Below, piece after piece: positions 10,379 to 22,354 of a DNA stretch of 64,000 bases. The notes under the pieces are model-generated. The model saw nothing but the letters and a program-made list of their open reading frames with translations, made no database searches and was not told where the DNA came from. Position 1 is the stretch's first letter; the number at the start of each line of letters is the position of its first letter. Source of the DNA: Trema orientale (lineage: Eukaryota > Streptophyta > Magnoliopsida > Rosales > Cannabaceae); contig JXTC01000025.1 in assembly GCA_002914845.1 (NCBI GenBank), forward strand, positions 1,556,947 to 1,620,946. The letters are read 5' to 3'. Made by a program: the position numbers and the translations under genes.

Positions 10379-11391
10379 TTATACACATGAAGAAATGTAT
10401 ATGCCAATAGTTGCTAAATAAAGAATAACAAAATTGACTATGGGGGCCAAGCAAACAATGATCGGATGACTATGAGTGACTCTTAGCCCAGCTTTCAAAA
10501 GACTTCTTACTTGTTGGACCTCTTCTTCGTTGTGTCCCGCCAAAATTAAGTACAAGGTGTACATGGTGAATGATAGTATCACCAAGCATGTTAACCCAAA
10601 GACAGCCGAAACAACAAACAACGAGAGGAATACATAACCGCACTGTGAATTTGTATCACCGATCATCAGTAGGCCTACAAACCTGCCCACTGCATTGAAA
10701 ATTTGAATAACACGATTCTCAAGAAAACGGATCTGCTCTTTATCATTTGTTAAATTTATCCATAGTTGTTCAGTTTCCTGAAAAAGTAAGAAAAACAGTG
10801 GATGCATTAAGAAACAAACATCAATGTGACTTAGTATAATGAAAACTGGTAGTCTGGTACAAATATTCGTTTATTACCTTGTCTTGTGCATTTAAAAAGG
10901 GTTGGCACAGCTTCTCCACACACTCTTGCTGACTTGATAGGAAGTTGGATAGAGATCTATTTTCATAATGCAAATTGTCCTCTCTCACTAAATAACAATA
11001 AATAAGAAGAAAGCAAACAGTTAGTAAATTAAACAAAAAGAGACAAGTAAATCATAGGCACTTATATCTGGAATCTTCTTAAACCAATAAATAATTATCA
11101 CCTAGTGCCTTTTCCAAGTCGGATCGTAAAACACTTGCTTGAAGGGCCAGCGCATTTTCTGATGCACAAATTAAATAGAAGTATTATTACGAACAACTTC
11201 CACAAATTGTACAGAAAAAGTGGAGTAGGTTCAAGTATTATGCTGTATACGTGTGGAGTAGATTCAAGTATTATGCTGTATACGTGCTTTCGTATGTTCT
11301 GCAATAAGAACATCCCTCTCCTTCAAGGCATACCGAAATTTATTCAACTCTTCTTTAGTGCTGATTAAGCTTTTTTCGCATATTTTCAAAC
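10379..11391 (-). CDS. Kinesin-5-tail-like coiled coil with a membrane C-terminus, partial
   Basis: Four minus-strand exons can be joined with GT-AG borders and matching phases: 11391-11284, 11158-11102, 10987-10878, 10777-10379. They give a stop-free frame of about 224 codons. Exons 1-3 read as coiled coil: KICEKSLISTKEELNKF, YALKERDVLIAEH, NALALQASVLRSDLEKAL and ECVEKLCQPFLNAQDK. The last two resemble the stalk/tail of plant kinesin-5 (family text close to ALIHQACVLRSDLEKAL and CVEKLCHSFLDIHDK). Exon 4 is unrelated to kinesin. It has further coiled coil (ETEQLWINLTNDKEQIRF), then two or three hydrophobic segments (YVFLSLFVVSAVFGLTCLVI; PIIVCLAPIVNFVILYL), and ends ISSCV. No motor domain is present and no in-phase upstream exon or start was found. 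It is either a degenerating fragment or a chimeric gene. The exon 1-3 kinesin resemblance is fairly sure; expression is unknown. Confidence 0.45.
11221..11286. repeat. 33-bp tandem duplication across a splice donor
   Basis: Two adjacent 33-base units (11221-11253, 11254-11286) differ at one position. Each contains CACGTATAC on the minus strand, which is the exon end plus GT donor used by the coiled-coil gene above, so the donor site itself has been duplicated into the intron. Confidence 0.85.
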
Positions 11392-11590
11392 CTATTTATT
11401 CAGAGTTAATGCACAAATAAAGCCATATAAAACGACTGAATGGAGCTCACCACAGTGGCTTCGAGTTTTTGGCCTAGATCAATGGATTGCTGAACCTGGA
11501 CAACCTACTTATCTTGCAATACCTCACAATTCTGTTTTTACACGGCGTGTAAGTAACTGGTGAGATATAACAACAAACAAACATCTACCT

Positions 11591-11684
11591 CTGTTAGAAT
11601 TTGATTTGTTAGCTTTTGTAATTATTTCGCACTTTGAATTTGACTTGTTAGCTTTTGTAATTATTTTGCACTTTGTCCCACATC
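11591..11684. repeat. Two-copy tandem repeat of about 46 bp
   Basis: The segment containing TTGTTAGCTTTTGTAATTAT and a following TTGCACTTTG-like end occurs twice in a row. It is followed by GTCCCACATCG (about 11676), a motif common in plant LTR-type repeats, and then by TATAAATAAAG. It may be the edge of an old LTR or solo LTR, but its limits cannot be set. Confidence 0.5.
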
Positions 11685-11689
11685 GCTTA

Positions 11690-12757
11690 TATTTGGGATC
11701 TATAGTTAGCTATAAATAAAGCCTACTTAATCAATTTTAATCATCCTTAGTTCCCTATTAGTAAGGATTTTATTCCTAAGTAGGGGATATTTATTAGTAT
11801 GTTCAGCCTGATAACAGAAACAAATTATAATTTGTGTAAAATTATGCAGTAAATAAAGTGTATATACTTCTTGAGCACCAGAATTAGAAATATAATCTGA
11901 GCTAGCTAAATTAATCAGATTCAACTTCAGATTCAACTTTCCACATATGATTAGTTCTTCACCTTCTGGTGTACCGACTGAGATAAAAGGAAAAAAAAAC
12001 TTCCTTACAATCAATTACTTTGCAAAATATAAAATGTGACCGACTGAGATAAAAAGAAAAAAAGATTAGACAAAAACTTGACATGTACTCCAAAAGTGAT
12101 GAATTTAGGTGAATAATTACATGCACTGCTTGTTAAATGAAGTTTCTGCAGTGTCTCATTTTGCAGACCCTTTTTTCGAGTAGTGTAAATATTTCTTTGG
12201 TACTAGTTAAAGTTTCTTCTTCAAAACCTCCAAAAGTAACTTCACCTTCTCCATCCTCCCTCAAAGACATATATTTTTCTCGCTTCTTCCCTAAAGGACA
12301 TTAAACAACAATAACAATAATAATAATAATAATAATAAATTATTTGAAAAACAAAAAAAAAAAATTGTTAAAAGGACATTAAAATTAATAAATTTACTAA
12401 TTAACTTGGCCAATTTCGGCCCAAAAAAACTGGCACGTTCATGCATATAGACTGGTACGGCATAACAGAAAAGCACAATATGGCACGACATATTAGAGCA
12501 TGAGTCAGTGGGCTGTGCCAGACTAACGATTTTATAATATGGACCGGCACGACACGGTACGAAGGCATGTTTGTGCCTAACTTAAATGGACTGTGCTCTC
12601 TATATATGATAAAAAATAATAATAATAAAAGATGAATTAAATTAAAGAACACTGAAAAAAAAAGATTAAAAAACACTCATGATTTTTTTTTCTTCTTCCA
12701 GCTGGATGCAAACTGGTGAAGTTTCTATTTTTCTGTTATGACCCTACTTTCAAATAA
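11690..12757. other. Intergenic DNA with an old repeat relic
   Basis: No gene is supported. An (AAT)n run lies at about 12310-12340. A stretch at about 12411-12600 rich in GGCACGACA/GTGCC-type words resembles the GC-rich ends of dispersed plant repeats, but no boundaries are visible. The right edge runs into the assembly gap. Confidence 0.35.
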
Positions 12758-12782
12758 TNNNNNNNNNNNNNNNNNNNNNNNN
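12758..12782. other. Assembly gap
   Basis: A run of N. By comparison with the 3' LTR, about the first 90 bases of the 5' LTR of the Copia element, and its left target duplication, fall in or next to this gap. Confidence 0.95.
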
Positions 12783-14043
12783 TAGCAAGTTAAATTGAAA
12801 GGATCACAAGACATTCAAGTTGGATTATAAAAAAGAGCTTGAAGACAAAGTTCAAGATTATAAGACCTAGACTAGCAAAGGTTATACACTAAGTTCTTGT
12901 ACTTGAATACTTGTTTATACATTATATGATCTTAATGGCTCAAATTTTTAATAAAATTGAAAATTTTCAAAGCAAAATTGCCAAACCTGTTTATCTCAAA
13001 TTAAAATATGAAATTAATTTTACACAAGTTTTTAAATTAATTTATAAATTTCTATAATTCCTATATTACATAATAAATCAATTTATAAAGTCACATTTCG
13101 AAAATAATTGAAAAAAATTTGAAATAAAAATAAAAAATAGCTCTCAAGTATTTTCGGTAGACCGATTCCCATTTTCGGTCTACCGATTCCCTGTCCAATT
13201 TTTGACAGATTTTCAAATTTGACCATTACAACCGCACTTTCAACGGCTAGTATTTTCGGTCGACCAAAAACCCACTTTCGGTCTACTGAAAATGACAGAT
13301 TGTCTGTCAAACGGTTATAAACAGCTAGTTTTCATTCAAGTCTATAAATAGAAGCGTTTCTAACACTTGAAACAACTTTTGAACATTCCGACATTGCTTT
13401 AAACATACTTTCAAAGTGTTCAAATCATCTTTTGTGAATCAAATTTTCAAATCCACTTTTTCACAAAAATCAATTGAGCCAAACTAGATCATATCTTGTG
13501 TTACTATTTATTCTCTCTAAGCCTACCTTGTATCAATATTTTTTTAGAGAGATTTTAGTTGAGTGTTTCAACAAAACAAAAACTAAATTACATTTGTGAG
13601 GTGAGGTTGACACCAGATTCATAAACAACCCGGTTTAGGTGAGATTGGCACCGGAGTCTAAACAATCTGAGTTAGGCGTGATAGAGCCAGATTCAATCCT
13701 ATTGTAAAGGCGAGAGTGTGCCTAAGGAGAAATCACTCATTGTGTAAAAGGGACGGTCAAGCCCATTCTTTTGATCCGATAGTGGAAAGCTCGAAGCGGG
13801 TTACCAAGAGCCGGGGACGTAGACAAACCGTCGTATTTGTTGAATCTCGTAAAGATAGTATTTGTATTTGTATTTCTCTATCCTTATCTCTTTAATTTAT
13901 CTTGAGCTTGTGTATGCAATTTAGCTATTTTTACTTGTTATTGCTTTTACTTGTCAAATTTACTTATTTGTCAAGAAAAGTTTGCAAAAGTTTTTAAAAT
14001 CCAATTCACCCCCCCTCTTGGGTTAGTTAATCTTGGGCTAACA
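12783..14043 (+). repeat. 5' LTR (left end in gap)
   Basis: Matches 20538-21789 along its length and ends in CTAACA next to the primer-binding site. Its first 90 or so bases are missing at the gap. It carries several copies of the TTTTCGGT/ACCGAAAA dyad (about 13152-13300), also present in the 3' LTR. Confidence 0.93.
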
Positions 14044-14045
14044 AT

Positions 14046-14056
14046 TGGTATCAGAG
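14046..14056 (+). other. Primer-binding site for tRNA-iMet
   Basis: TGGTATCAGAG, complementary to the 3' end of plant initiator tRNA-Met, lies two bases after the 5' LTR end, the usual place for a Copia priming site. Confidence 0.9.
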
Positions 14057-14094
14057 TTTGGTACTCAAATTTTTAAAACTTAACCGTTTTTGAG

Positions 14095-14906
14095 ATGGCT
14101 AGCCCAACCAATTTCTCTTTTCAATATGAGGGGTTGTCTCCATCAAAACTACCATTTTTCAATGAAAGTGATTTAACTATTGGAAAAGTCATATGGATAT
14201 ATACCTTAGGTCTATTGATTTGATTTATAGCATATTGTCGCAAAAAGTCCATTGAAAATTACTAAGATTGTTAACGGAGTAGAAGTAGAAAAGGACATTG
14301 AGGAATATGATGAAAAAGATAAAAATCTCCTTTACCAAAAATGAAAAAGCTAGAAATATTCTTATGTGTGGTCTAGATAGGAACATATATAATAATGTTA
14401 AAAAAGCTAGGGATGCTCATGAATTATGGAATATGCTTGAAGTGTCATATCAAGGAACTAGTTCCATGAAGGAAACTAGAATTAATATTTTCACTAGAAA
14501 TTATGAGTTATTCAAAATGGAAAAAGATGAATCTATTTCTCAAATATTTACTAGATTTACCTCTATCATTAACTCTCTTAGTGCTTTAGGAAAAACCTTT
14601 CCAAATGGTGAATTGGTGAGTAAGATTCTTAGAAGTCTTCCTCGAGCATATAGAAGCAAGGTAGTGGCCATTCAAGAAGCAAAGGATCTTAGCAAGCTTC
14701 CTCTTGAAGAACTTATGGGTTCTCTCATGACCTATGAAATTCTTATGAAGGAAACAAACAGAGATGAAGGAGAGGAAAAGAAAAAGAAAAGAATTGCTCT
14801 TAAAGCTGCCTTACAAGAAAGCAGTGAGAAAGAAGAAGAATTTATGGATAGTGAGCTTGAAGACATTGCCTTACTTGCAAGAAGATACAAGAAATACTTA
14901 AATTAA
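14095..14906 (+). pseudogene. Copia gag region (fossil)
   Basis: Encodes remnants of a Copia gag. A UBN2-type capsid region is visible (words such as ARDAHELWNMLEVSYQGT and NGELVSKILRSLPRAY), followed by a Lys/Glu-rich stretch. It is part of the broken element and needs no host function. Confidence 0.85.
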
Positions 14907-14956
14907 AGAAGAACTTCAAGAAGAACACCAAAGGCAATGACTATCAAGAGAAGAAA

Positions 14957-15400
14957 ATGAAGGATGATTCCATCACGTGCTTTGAACGCAAAAAACCGGG
15001 TCACATGAAGAATGAATTTCCCTTAAAAAGAAAAATGAAAAAGAAGGCAATGAAGGCCACTTGGGATAATAATGAAGAAGAAGAATCCGAAGGAGAAGAA
15101 CAAGAAGAAATTGCCAACATATGCTTCATGACTATGGATAATGAGGTACAAAAGAAGAAGAATTTTTGGTTCTTGAATAGTAGTTGCTCCAAATATATGA
15201 CCGGTGACTACTCCTTGCTTTCATCATTCACAAGAAAAAATGGAGGATATGTCACTTTTGGAGACAATGCTAAAGGCAAAATTTTGGGTATAGGTAACAT
15301 TGGTTCTATCTCCTCTCCCATTATAGAAAATGTTTTACTTATTGATAGTCTTAAACACAATTTGCTTAGTATAAGTCAACTATGTGACAAAGGTTATTGA
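14957..15400 (+). pseudogene. Copia zinc-knuckle and protease region (fossil)
   Basis: A degenerate zinc-knuckle (CFERKKPGHMKNEF) is followed by an acidic linker. A protease-like region follows, with FWFLNSSCSKYMTGD, GYVTFGDNAKGKILGIG and ENVLLIDSLKHNLLSISQLC, typical of the Copia protease/pre-integrase join. Confidence 0.85.
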
Positions 15401-15539
15401 GTTATTTTTTAGCCTTTCAAATGCTTAATTGAGGATACTTGTTCTAAAGAAATCATTTTTGAAGGAGAAAGAAAAGATGATATTTATACTATTGATATTG
15501 AAAAATATTTTAGCCAAGATAAATATTTTTAAATTTTAA

Positions 15540-16654
15540 AAGATGATTCTTGGTTTTGGCATAGAAGACTTGGACGTGTTAGCATGAATACTATATCTAA
15601 GCTTTCAAAAAAAAACCTTGTTAGTGGTTTACCTAGTTCACCTTTTGAAAAAAGGCAAGGTTTGTGATGCATGTCAATTTGGAAAAAAAGTAAAAAGCTC
15701 TTTTAAATCCAAAAATACCATTACTACTTCTAGACCTTTGCAACTAATTCACATGGATTTATTTGGACCATCAAGAGCAGCTAATCTTAGTAGAAAATAT
15801 TATGCTTTTATGATAGTTGATGATTTTTCAAGATTAACTTGGGTTCTTTTATTGCTCATAAAAATGATGTTTTAAATGTACTTACTATCTTTTATAAGAA
15901 AGTGCAAAATGAAAAAGGATAAACCATCACATCTATCAGAAGTGATCATAGTGGTGAGTTTGAAAATGATGAAATGGAAGCATTTTGCTACAAAAATGGT
16001 TTTGATCATAATTTTTCAGCTCCTAGAACTCTACAATAAAATGGAGTTGTAGAAATAAAGAATAGAATCGTACAAGAAATGGCACGAAGTATGCTAAATA
16101 AAAATATTTTGCCAAAATAATTTTAGGCCGAAGTGGTTAGCACCGCTTGTCATATTGTGAATAGAGTTATGATAGGGCCAATTTTGAACAAGATATCTTA
16201 TGAACTTTGGAAAGGTAGAAAACCCAACATTGGCTATTTTAAAATTTTTAGTTGCAAATTTTTTATTTTGAATACTAAAAATAATTTAGGTAAATTTGAT
16301 TCAAAATCCGATGTTGGTACTTTTCTTGGTTATTCTACTACTAGTAAGGCTTATGGAGTTTTCAATAAAAGAACATTGGTAGTAGAAGAATCAATACATG
16401 TTTTCTTTGATGAGTCTAACGCTCTCCATGAGGAGAGAAAATTAGATGATGATGATGATGATATTGTAGGTTTGGAACCAAGCTCAAGTGAGCCGAGTGT
16501 CAATGAGAAAGCAAATGAAGAGAATGATATCCAATTACAACAAGATCTTAAGGAAGAAAAGGAAAGCGAAAATGGTTACACTCTTACTTTTCCTCAAGAT
16601 TTAAAATTTCACTATACTCATCCTAAAGACCAAATTCTAGGTGACTCCTTATAA
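15540..16654 (+). pseudogene. Copia integrase region (fossil)
   Basis: GAG-pre-integrase words (WFWHRRLG-like, CDACQFGKKVKSSFKSK) lead into the integrase core (PLQLIHMDLFGPSRAA, MIVDDFSRLTWV). The C-terminal region follows (ISYELWKGRKPNIGYFKIFS, DVGTFLGYSTTSKAYGVFNK) and then an acidic spacer before reverse transcriptase. Confidence 0.85.
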
Positions 16655-16696
16655 GAAGTCAAGACTAGATTATTACTTAGGAACATTTACAATAAC

Positions 16697-18225
16697 ATGG
16701 CTTTTATCTCTCAAATTAAACCAAAAAGTTTTAAAGATGCCGAAAATGATGAATCATGGATTTTAGCTATGCAAGAAGAATTAAATCAATTTGAAAGAAG
16801 TGATGTTTGGGAATTAGTTCCAAGACCTAAGGACTCGGTTATTGGGACTAAATGGGTCTTTAGAAATAAAGTAGATGAGCATGGGGTGATTATGAGAAAT
16901 AAAGCTAGACTAGTAGCTCAAGGTTTCAATCAAGAAGAAGGTATCGATTATGAAGAAACCTTCGCACCTGTAGCAAGATTAGAATCCATAAGGATGCTCT
17001 TAGTATTTGCATGTCACAAGGATTTTATCCTATATCAAATGGATGTTAAGAGTGTATTTCTAAATGAATACATTTTAGAAGAAGTATATGTAGCCCAACT
17101 CTCAGGTTTTTAAAATCATAAGTATCCGGATCATGTTTTTAAATTAAAAAAGGCTCTTTATGGTTTAAAGCATACTCCTAGAGCTTGGTATGATAGATTG
17201 AGTAAATTTCTGATTTTAAATGATTTTACTATAGAAAAAGTGGATACTACTCTTTTTATAAAAAGAAAAAGGGGAGAAATGATTATAGTTCAAATATATG
17301 TTGATGATATTATATTTGGTGCTACTAATGCTTCTCTTTGTGAAGAATTCTCTAAATATATGCATAATAAGTTTGAAATGAGCATGATAGAAGAACTCAA
17401 TTTCTTCATTGGACTTCAAATCAAACAAAGTAAAGAATGCATTTTCATCAATCAATCCAAGTACATCAAGGATGTACTAAAGAAGTTCGATATGGAGAAC
17501 TCCAAGTCAATTAGAATACCTATAAGCTCTTCAATCAAGCTTCACAAAGACGAAAATAGTAAATCAGTAGATATCACTAAGTATCGAGGTATGATCGGCT
17601 CACTTCTTTACTTAACAGCTAGTAGACTGGATATAATGTTTAGTATTTACCTAGTTTATCTATGTGCTAGATTTCAATCTAATTCTAAGGAATCACATCT
17701 TAGTGTAGTAAAACGTATCTTAAAATATTTGCATGGCACTATGAATCTAGGATTATGGTATCCAAAAGGCACACACTTTAACATTACTAGTTTTTCAGGT
17801 GTGCATTTCGTCAGTTGTCAAACCGACTGCAAGAGTACTAGTGGCACTTGTTATTTTCTTGGTTCCTCTCTTGTGTCATGGTTTAGTAAGAAACAAAATT
17901 CTGTTGCTCTTTCTACTACTGAAGCCGAATATATCTCTGCTAGTAGTTGTTGTGCTCAAATTCTTTAGATGAAACAAACTCTAATAGATTTTGGAATGAA
18001 TTATGATCATGTACGTATCAAATGTGATAATACTAGTACTATCAATTTGTCCAAAAATCTAATTTTGCATTCATATGCCAAACATATTGATATTAGACAT
18101 TATTTTCTTCGTGATCATATGCAAAAAGGTGATATTGTACTTGAGTTTATGTGCACGGAAAAATAATTTGCTGATATTTTCACTAAACCTCTTAATGAGG
18201 ATCGTTTTTACATGATTCGTAGAGA
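16697..18225 (+). pseudogene. Copia reverse transcriptase and RNase H region (fossil)
   Basis: RVT_2-type reverse transcriptase words are clear: [57 protein letters not shown] and YVDDIIFGATN. RNase H follows with GYTDADW-equivalent, VSWFSKKQNSVALSTTEAEY and the DIRHYFLRDHMQKGDI end region. This identifies the element as Ty1/Copia. Confidence 0.9.
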
Positions 18226-18249
18226 ACTTGGCATGATTGATCATAATGA

Positions 18250-20445
18250 GCTTCATTGATCCTCTCTGTGTTCAATAGTTGCTTGATTTGTTGCATATGT
18301 TCACTAAATTGCTGATTTATAAATGTTTATATGATTGGTTGTATCAAATCTGTCATTTTAAAACTGTTTTCTAACTGAAAACTACGGAAATAGAATTTTC
18401 GGCAGATCGAAAACTTTTTCGGTCTATCGAAAAATTATTCTGGAAAGGACAGTTTTTATGCCAGCATGTTGCTTGTATTTAAGGGGTTTTGATGATTTTT
18501 CTCTCACTTTTTCCACTTTATCTCAACCAAAAACCCTCTCCCTCTCTCCCTAAATTTATCTCTTCTCATTCCCACTCAATTTTCTCTCTAAATCTTTCAA
18601 TTTTCTCCTAACTAGAGTTGATTTCATCGCTTTTCTACTCTTAATCTTTGATTTTCACGCTCTTTTTGCATCAAAATCAGTTTTCTCATTTCCTCAAACC
18701 CTATAATCCAAAAATCATTGTGTTTGTATTTCCTATATGTCATCTTTTGATCCAATGTCTCCTAGAAGAGAAAATCCAAGGTGTAAGGGCAAAGAAATTC
18801 GTCCTAAGGAGTCTGAACAACACACTAAGGCAATGTTAGACATTCCTATTTTAGAATCTCCTACTATTATGTCTAGATACAATAAATTTTTTTCTAAGAA
18901 GAGCATTATCTGGGGTAAAACCTTCAGTTTTAGAGACCTAGCCTATGTAAAATTCCCTGATTATATAGAAAATATAAGATAGACTAAATTATGCTCCATT
19001 AGGGAGACAGGGTATCCTAGGTTAGTTAGAGGATTTTATGCTAGTGCCAATATCTCTAGGAGTTAACATACAATCTATGGTTCCTTTAAGGTAATAGATT
19101 TTGAAGTTACTGAACAACTCCTAGCTGATATTATGAATTTGCCTTTGGGTGGTTATAAATTTCCTACAACCAACACTTGGCCTATGATTGAGGATTTTGA
19201 CCCTTAACAAGCTTTACTCCGAGTCTGTTCTCCTGACATTTTCCAACCCAAGCCTCGTGTCAGTGATCTTATTTTAGAGACTAGGATTCTTTTTTCAGTT
19301 TGTGTCTCAAAATATGATTCCTAGAGGTGGTCATAGGGATGCACCCACTTTCTGTGATCTCAGTTTCGTTGATTCCATTCTTATTGGAAGAAAGCTGAAT
19401 TTATCCTATTTTATCCTTCATGAGATGATCAATGCTATAGAGAATAGGAGATCCTCTCTTCCTTATGGTTTCCTACTCACTCGCATCTTCCAACATTTCA
19501 ACATCCCAACCTTTGATGAGACCGAGCGTAAACCATGGACCATAGATGTTGAGATCAACAACAAGACCTTCAGTCAATAATGAATGGGTGGCCAAAACCA
19601 ACCAAGAACATGATCAAGGGACAAGGCGCTCAACAAGAAGCTGGTGATAGTGGTGCTGGAACGCGCTCCTGAGGGCATTCATGCTGAGGAGGCTCCTGCA
19701 TAACAATTTGACTACACGGATGACTTCAATAGTCTGTCAGAATGCCTCAACACCATCCAGCTTGATATCCAGCATCTATATGATACCGAGCTTGAGCACT
19801 TCCAGATTCTATCAGCTGATGTCAACTCAGTCCGACAACATCAAGAACGATAGTTTCAGATTATTCAAGATCAGCATAATGAGATGATGCGGATGATGCA
19901 GTCATCCTTTAGGTGTTTTCCTCCTCCATAGATTTTTTTTTTTTTTTTTTGTGCTTCATGTTTTACACTCTTGGACTTTTATTTTGGTTATTTCATATAT
20001 GAACTCTATGTTTATTTTTTCTGTACTTGAATTTTAATGTATGAACTCCTTGTTTTATATTTACTTTATATTGGATATTATATTTGTTTTACTCTTCCTT
20101 CTTATGGATTTATTTTTGATGATATCAAAAAGGGAAGAAGAATATGTAAGAATGTGTGTGATGTGTGTGAATTTTGATTTAAATAATTTCCATTGGTATC
20201 AACTTAGTTTCTACACTTTCTTCACACAATTAGTATGAGCTAAATTATTCACAATTGGTATCCATGAGCAAAATATTCAAAATATGCATACTCTATAAGT
20301 TTAAGGGGGAGTTTTACTCTCTTTTTATTAAGCATATTTTGAGGGGGAGCATTCAAAGTTTTGGTAAGGACGCTTATCTTTACTTATTTTGCATTCCCTA
20401 CTCCTTTTTAAATCAAATATTTATTATCATCAAAAAATAGGAGAT
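18250..20445 (+). pseudogene. Extra region between pol and 3' LTR (fossil)
   Basis: About 2.2 kb between RNase H and the 3' LTR. It contains coding remnants (about 18737-19580) unlike gag or pol: KGKEIRPKESEQ, then MIPRGGHRDAPTFCDLSF, LIGRKLNLSYFILHEMI and LPYGFLLTRIFQHFNI. The latter resemble the plant transposon protein often found downstream of pol in large Copia and Gypsy elements. The rest is T-rich, with AAGGGGGAG-type polypurine tracts at about 20303-20350 and a final purine stretch just before the 3' LTR. Confidence 0.65.
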
Positions 20446-21789
20446 TGTTGACTCATGCTTTGTATCATCAATCATACATTCTTATTTTGAAGTTAACAAA
20501 CATATGATTAAGAACTAATAATCTACTTGAGTGTGTAGCAAGTTAAATTGAAAGGATCACAAGACATTCAAGTTGGATTACAGAAAAGAGCTTGAACACA
20601 AAGTTCAAGATTACCAAACCTAGACTAGCAAAGATTATACGCTTAGTTCTTGTACTTGAATATTTGTTTACACATTATATGATCTTAATGGCTCAAATTT
20701 TTCATAAAATTAGAAATTTTCAAAGCAAAACTGCCAAACCTGTTTATCTCAAATTAAAATATGAAATTTATTTTACACAAGCTTTTAAATTGATTTATGA
20801 ATTTCTATAATTCCTATATTACATAATAAATCAATTTATAAAGTCACATTTTGAAAATAATTAAAAAAGACTTGAAATAAAAATCAAAAATTGCTCTTGG
20901 ATATTTTCGGCAGACCGGTTCCTATTTTCAGTCTACCGGTTCTCTATCCAATTTTTGATAGATCTTCAAATTCAACCGTTTCAACTGTACTTTCAACGGC
21001 TAGTATTTTCAGTCGACCGAAAACCCACTTTTGGTCTACCGAAAATGACAGATTGTCTGTCAAACGGTTATAAACGGCTAGTTTTCATTCAAGTTTATAA
21101 ATAAAAGTTTTTCTAACACTTAAAACAACTTTTGAACATTCCTTCATTGCTTTAAACATACTTTCAAAGCGTTTAAATCATCTTTTGTGAATCAAATTTT
21201 TAAATCCACTTTTTCACAAAAATCAATTGAGCCAAATTAGATCATATCTTGTATTCCTATTTATTCTCTCTAGGCCTACCTTGTATCAATCTTTTTTTAG
21301 AGAGATTCTAGTTGAATGTTTCGACAAAACAAAAATCAAATTATATTTGTGAGGTGAGGTTGACACCAGATTCATAAACAACCCGGTTTAAGTGAGATTG
21401 GCACCAGAATCTAAACAGTCCAAGTTAGGCATGATAGAGCCGGATTCAATCCTATTGTAAAGGCGAGAGTGTGCCTAAAGAGAAACCACTCGTTGTGTAA
21501 AAAGGACGGTCAAGCCCATTCTCTTGATCCTATAGTGGAAAGCTCGAAGCGAGTTATCAAGAGCCGGAGACGTAGACAAACCGTCGTGTTTGTTGAACCT
21601 CGTAAAGATAGTGTTTGCATTTCTCTATCCCTTTTTCTTTAATTTATCTTGAGCTTGTGCATGTAATTTAGCTATTTTTACTTGTTATTGCTTTTACTTG
21701 TTAAATTTACTTGTTTGTCAAAAAAAATTTGCAAAAATTTTTAAAACCCAATTTACCCCCCTCTTAGGTTAGCTAATCTTGGGCTAACA
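20446..21789 (+). repeat. 3' LTR, 1344 bp
   Basis: Begins TGTTGACTC and ends GGGCTAACA, giving the TG...CA ends and short terminal inverted repeat of a Copia LTR. From 20538 on it matches the visible 5' LTR. A TATAAATA-type box lies at about 21096. Confidence 0.92.
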
Positions 21790-22354
21790 GCTCTATCGAT
21801 GATTTCTTTAAGTATTCTGAATAATGAAAATTCTATAGAATTCTTACGCTAGTTTAGCTTAATACCTTAATTTCCTTTATGATAATTTTAGTATTAGCTA
21901 AATTTAACTAATATTTTTTCAACTAAAATTATATTTTATGAATGTAAATACTTTAATATTTTGTGGTGTCTTAGATCTTTAAGCTACACTAGCTCTTTTG
22001 GTAAAAAAATGATTGTAAGTTTGTTGTAGGTTTGGTAAACTCCAATTGCTATATGTCTATAGTAATAATATTATTGGTACCAATGCAAAACTCTCTGTTG
22101 AGATAGACGGTAGCTCTTGTCGTTTTATTTCTCAATATGGGAATCAAACAACTCTTACATGTACAATTGTCATTCTTTTCTATAAGAAATTTTCTAATTA
22201 TATTGCTCTTAATGTAGCAAACAATTTAACTATTACAATAAAAAAATTTCGTTTTTACCTGAAACAATAATGACCATCAATAATGCGGTCGACTATTAGT
22301 TTTTATTTTTTTTAAAAGTGAACTCCTAAATCTTTATAAGGCCTAGAATTCTTA
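21790..22354. other. Intergenic DNA right of the Copia element
   Basis: AT-rich sequence with no recognisable gene or repeat boundary. The open frame at 22046-22270 has no similarity that I recognise. Confidence 0.4.

Larger units (their letters stand above)
12783..21789 (+). mobile_element. Copia (Ty1) LTR retrotransposon, old and broken
   Basis: A full-structure element: 5' LTR (visible part 12783-14043), primer-binding site, gag, pol in Copia order (protease, integrase, reverse transcriptase, RNase H), a further 2-kb region, and the 3' LTR (20446-21789). Integrase lying before reverse transcriptase identifies Copia. The extra region before the 3' LTR fits the SIRE/Maximus lineage. The element is a fossil with many breaks in its coding region (well over five). 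Comparing about 210 bases at the visible starts of the two LTRs by eye gives about 15 differences, near 7%. That suggests insertion on the order of a few million years ago if a usual plant rate applies. Confidence 0.93.

Noticed and set aside
14095-18225. Calling the Copia coding pieces as host genes
   Set aside because: They lie between two LTRs next to a primer-binding site, in gag-pol order, and are decayed.
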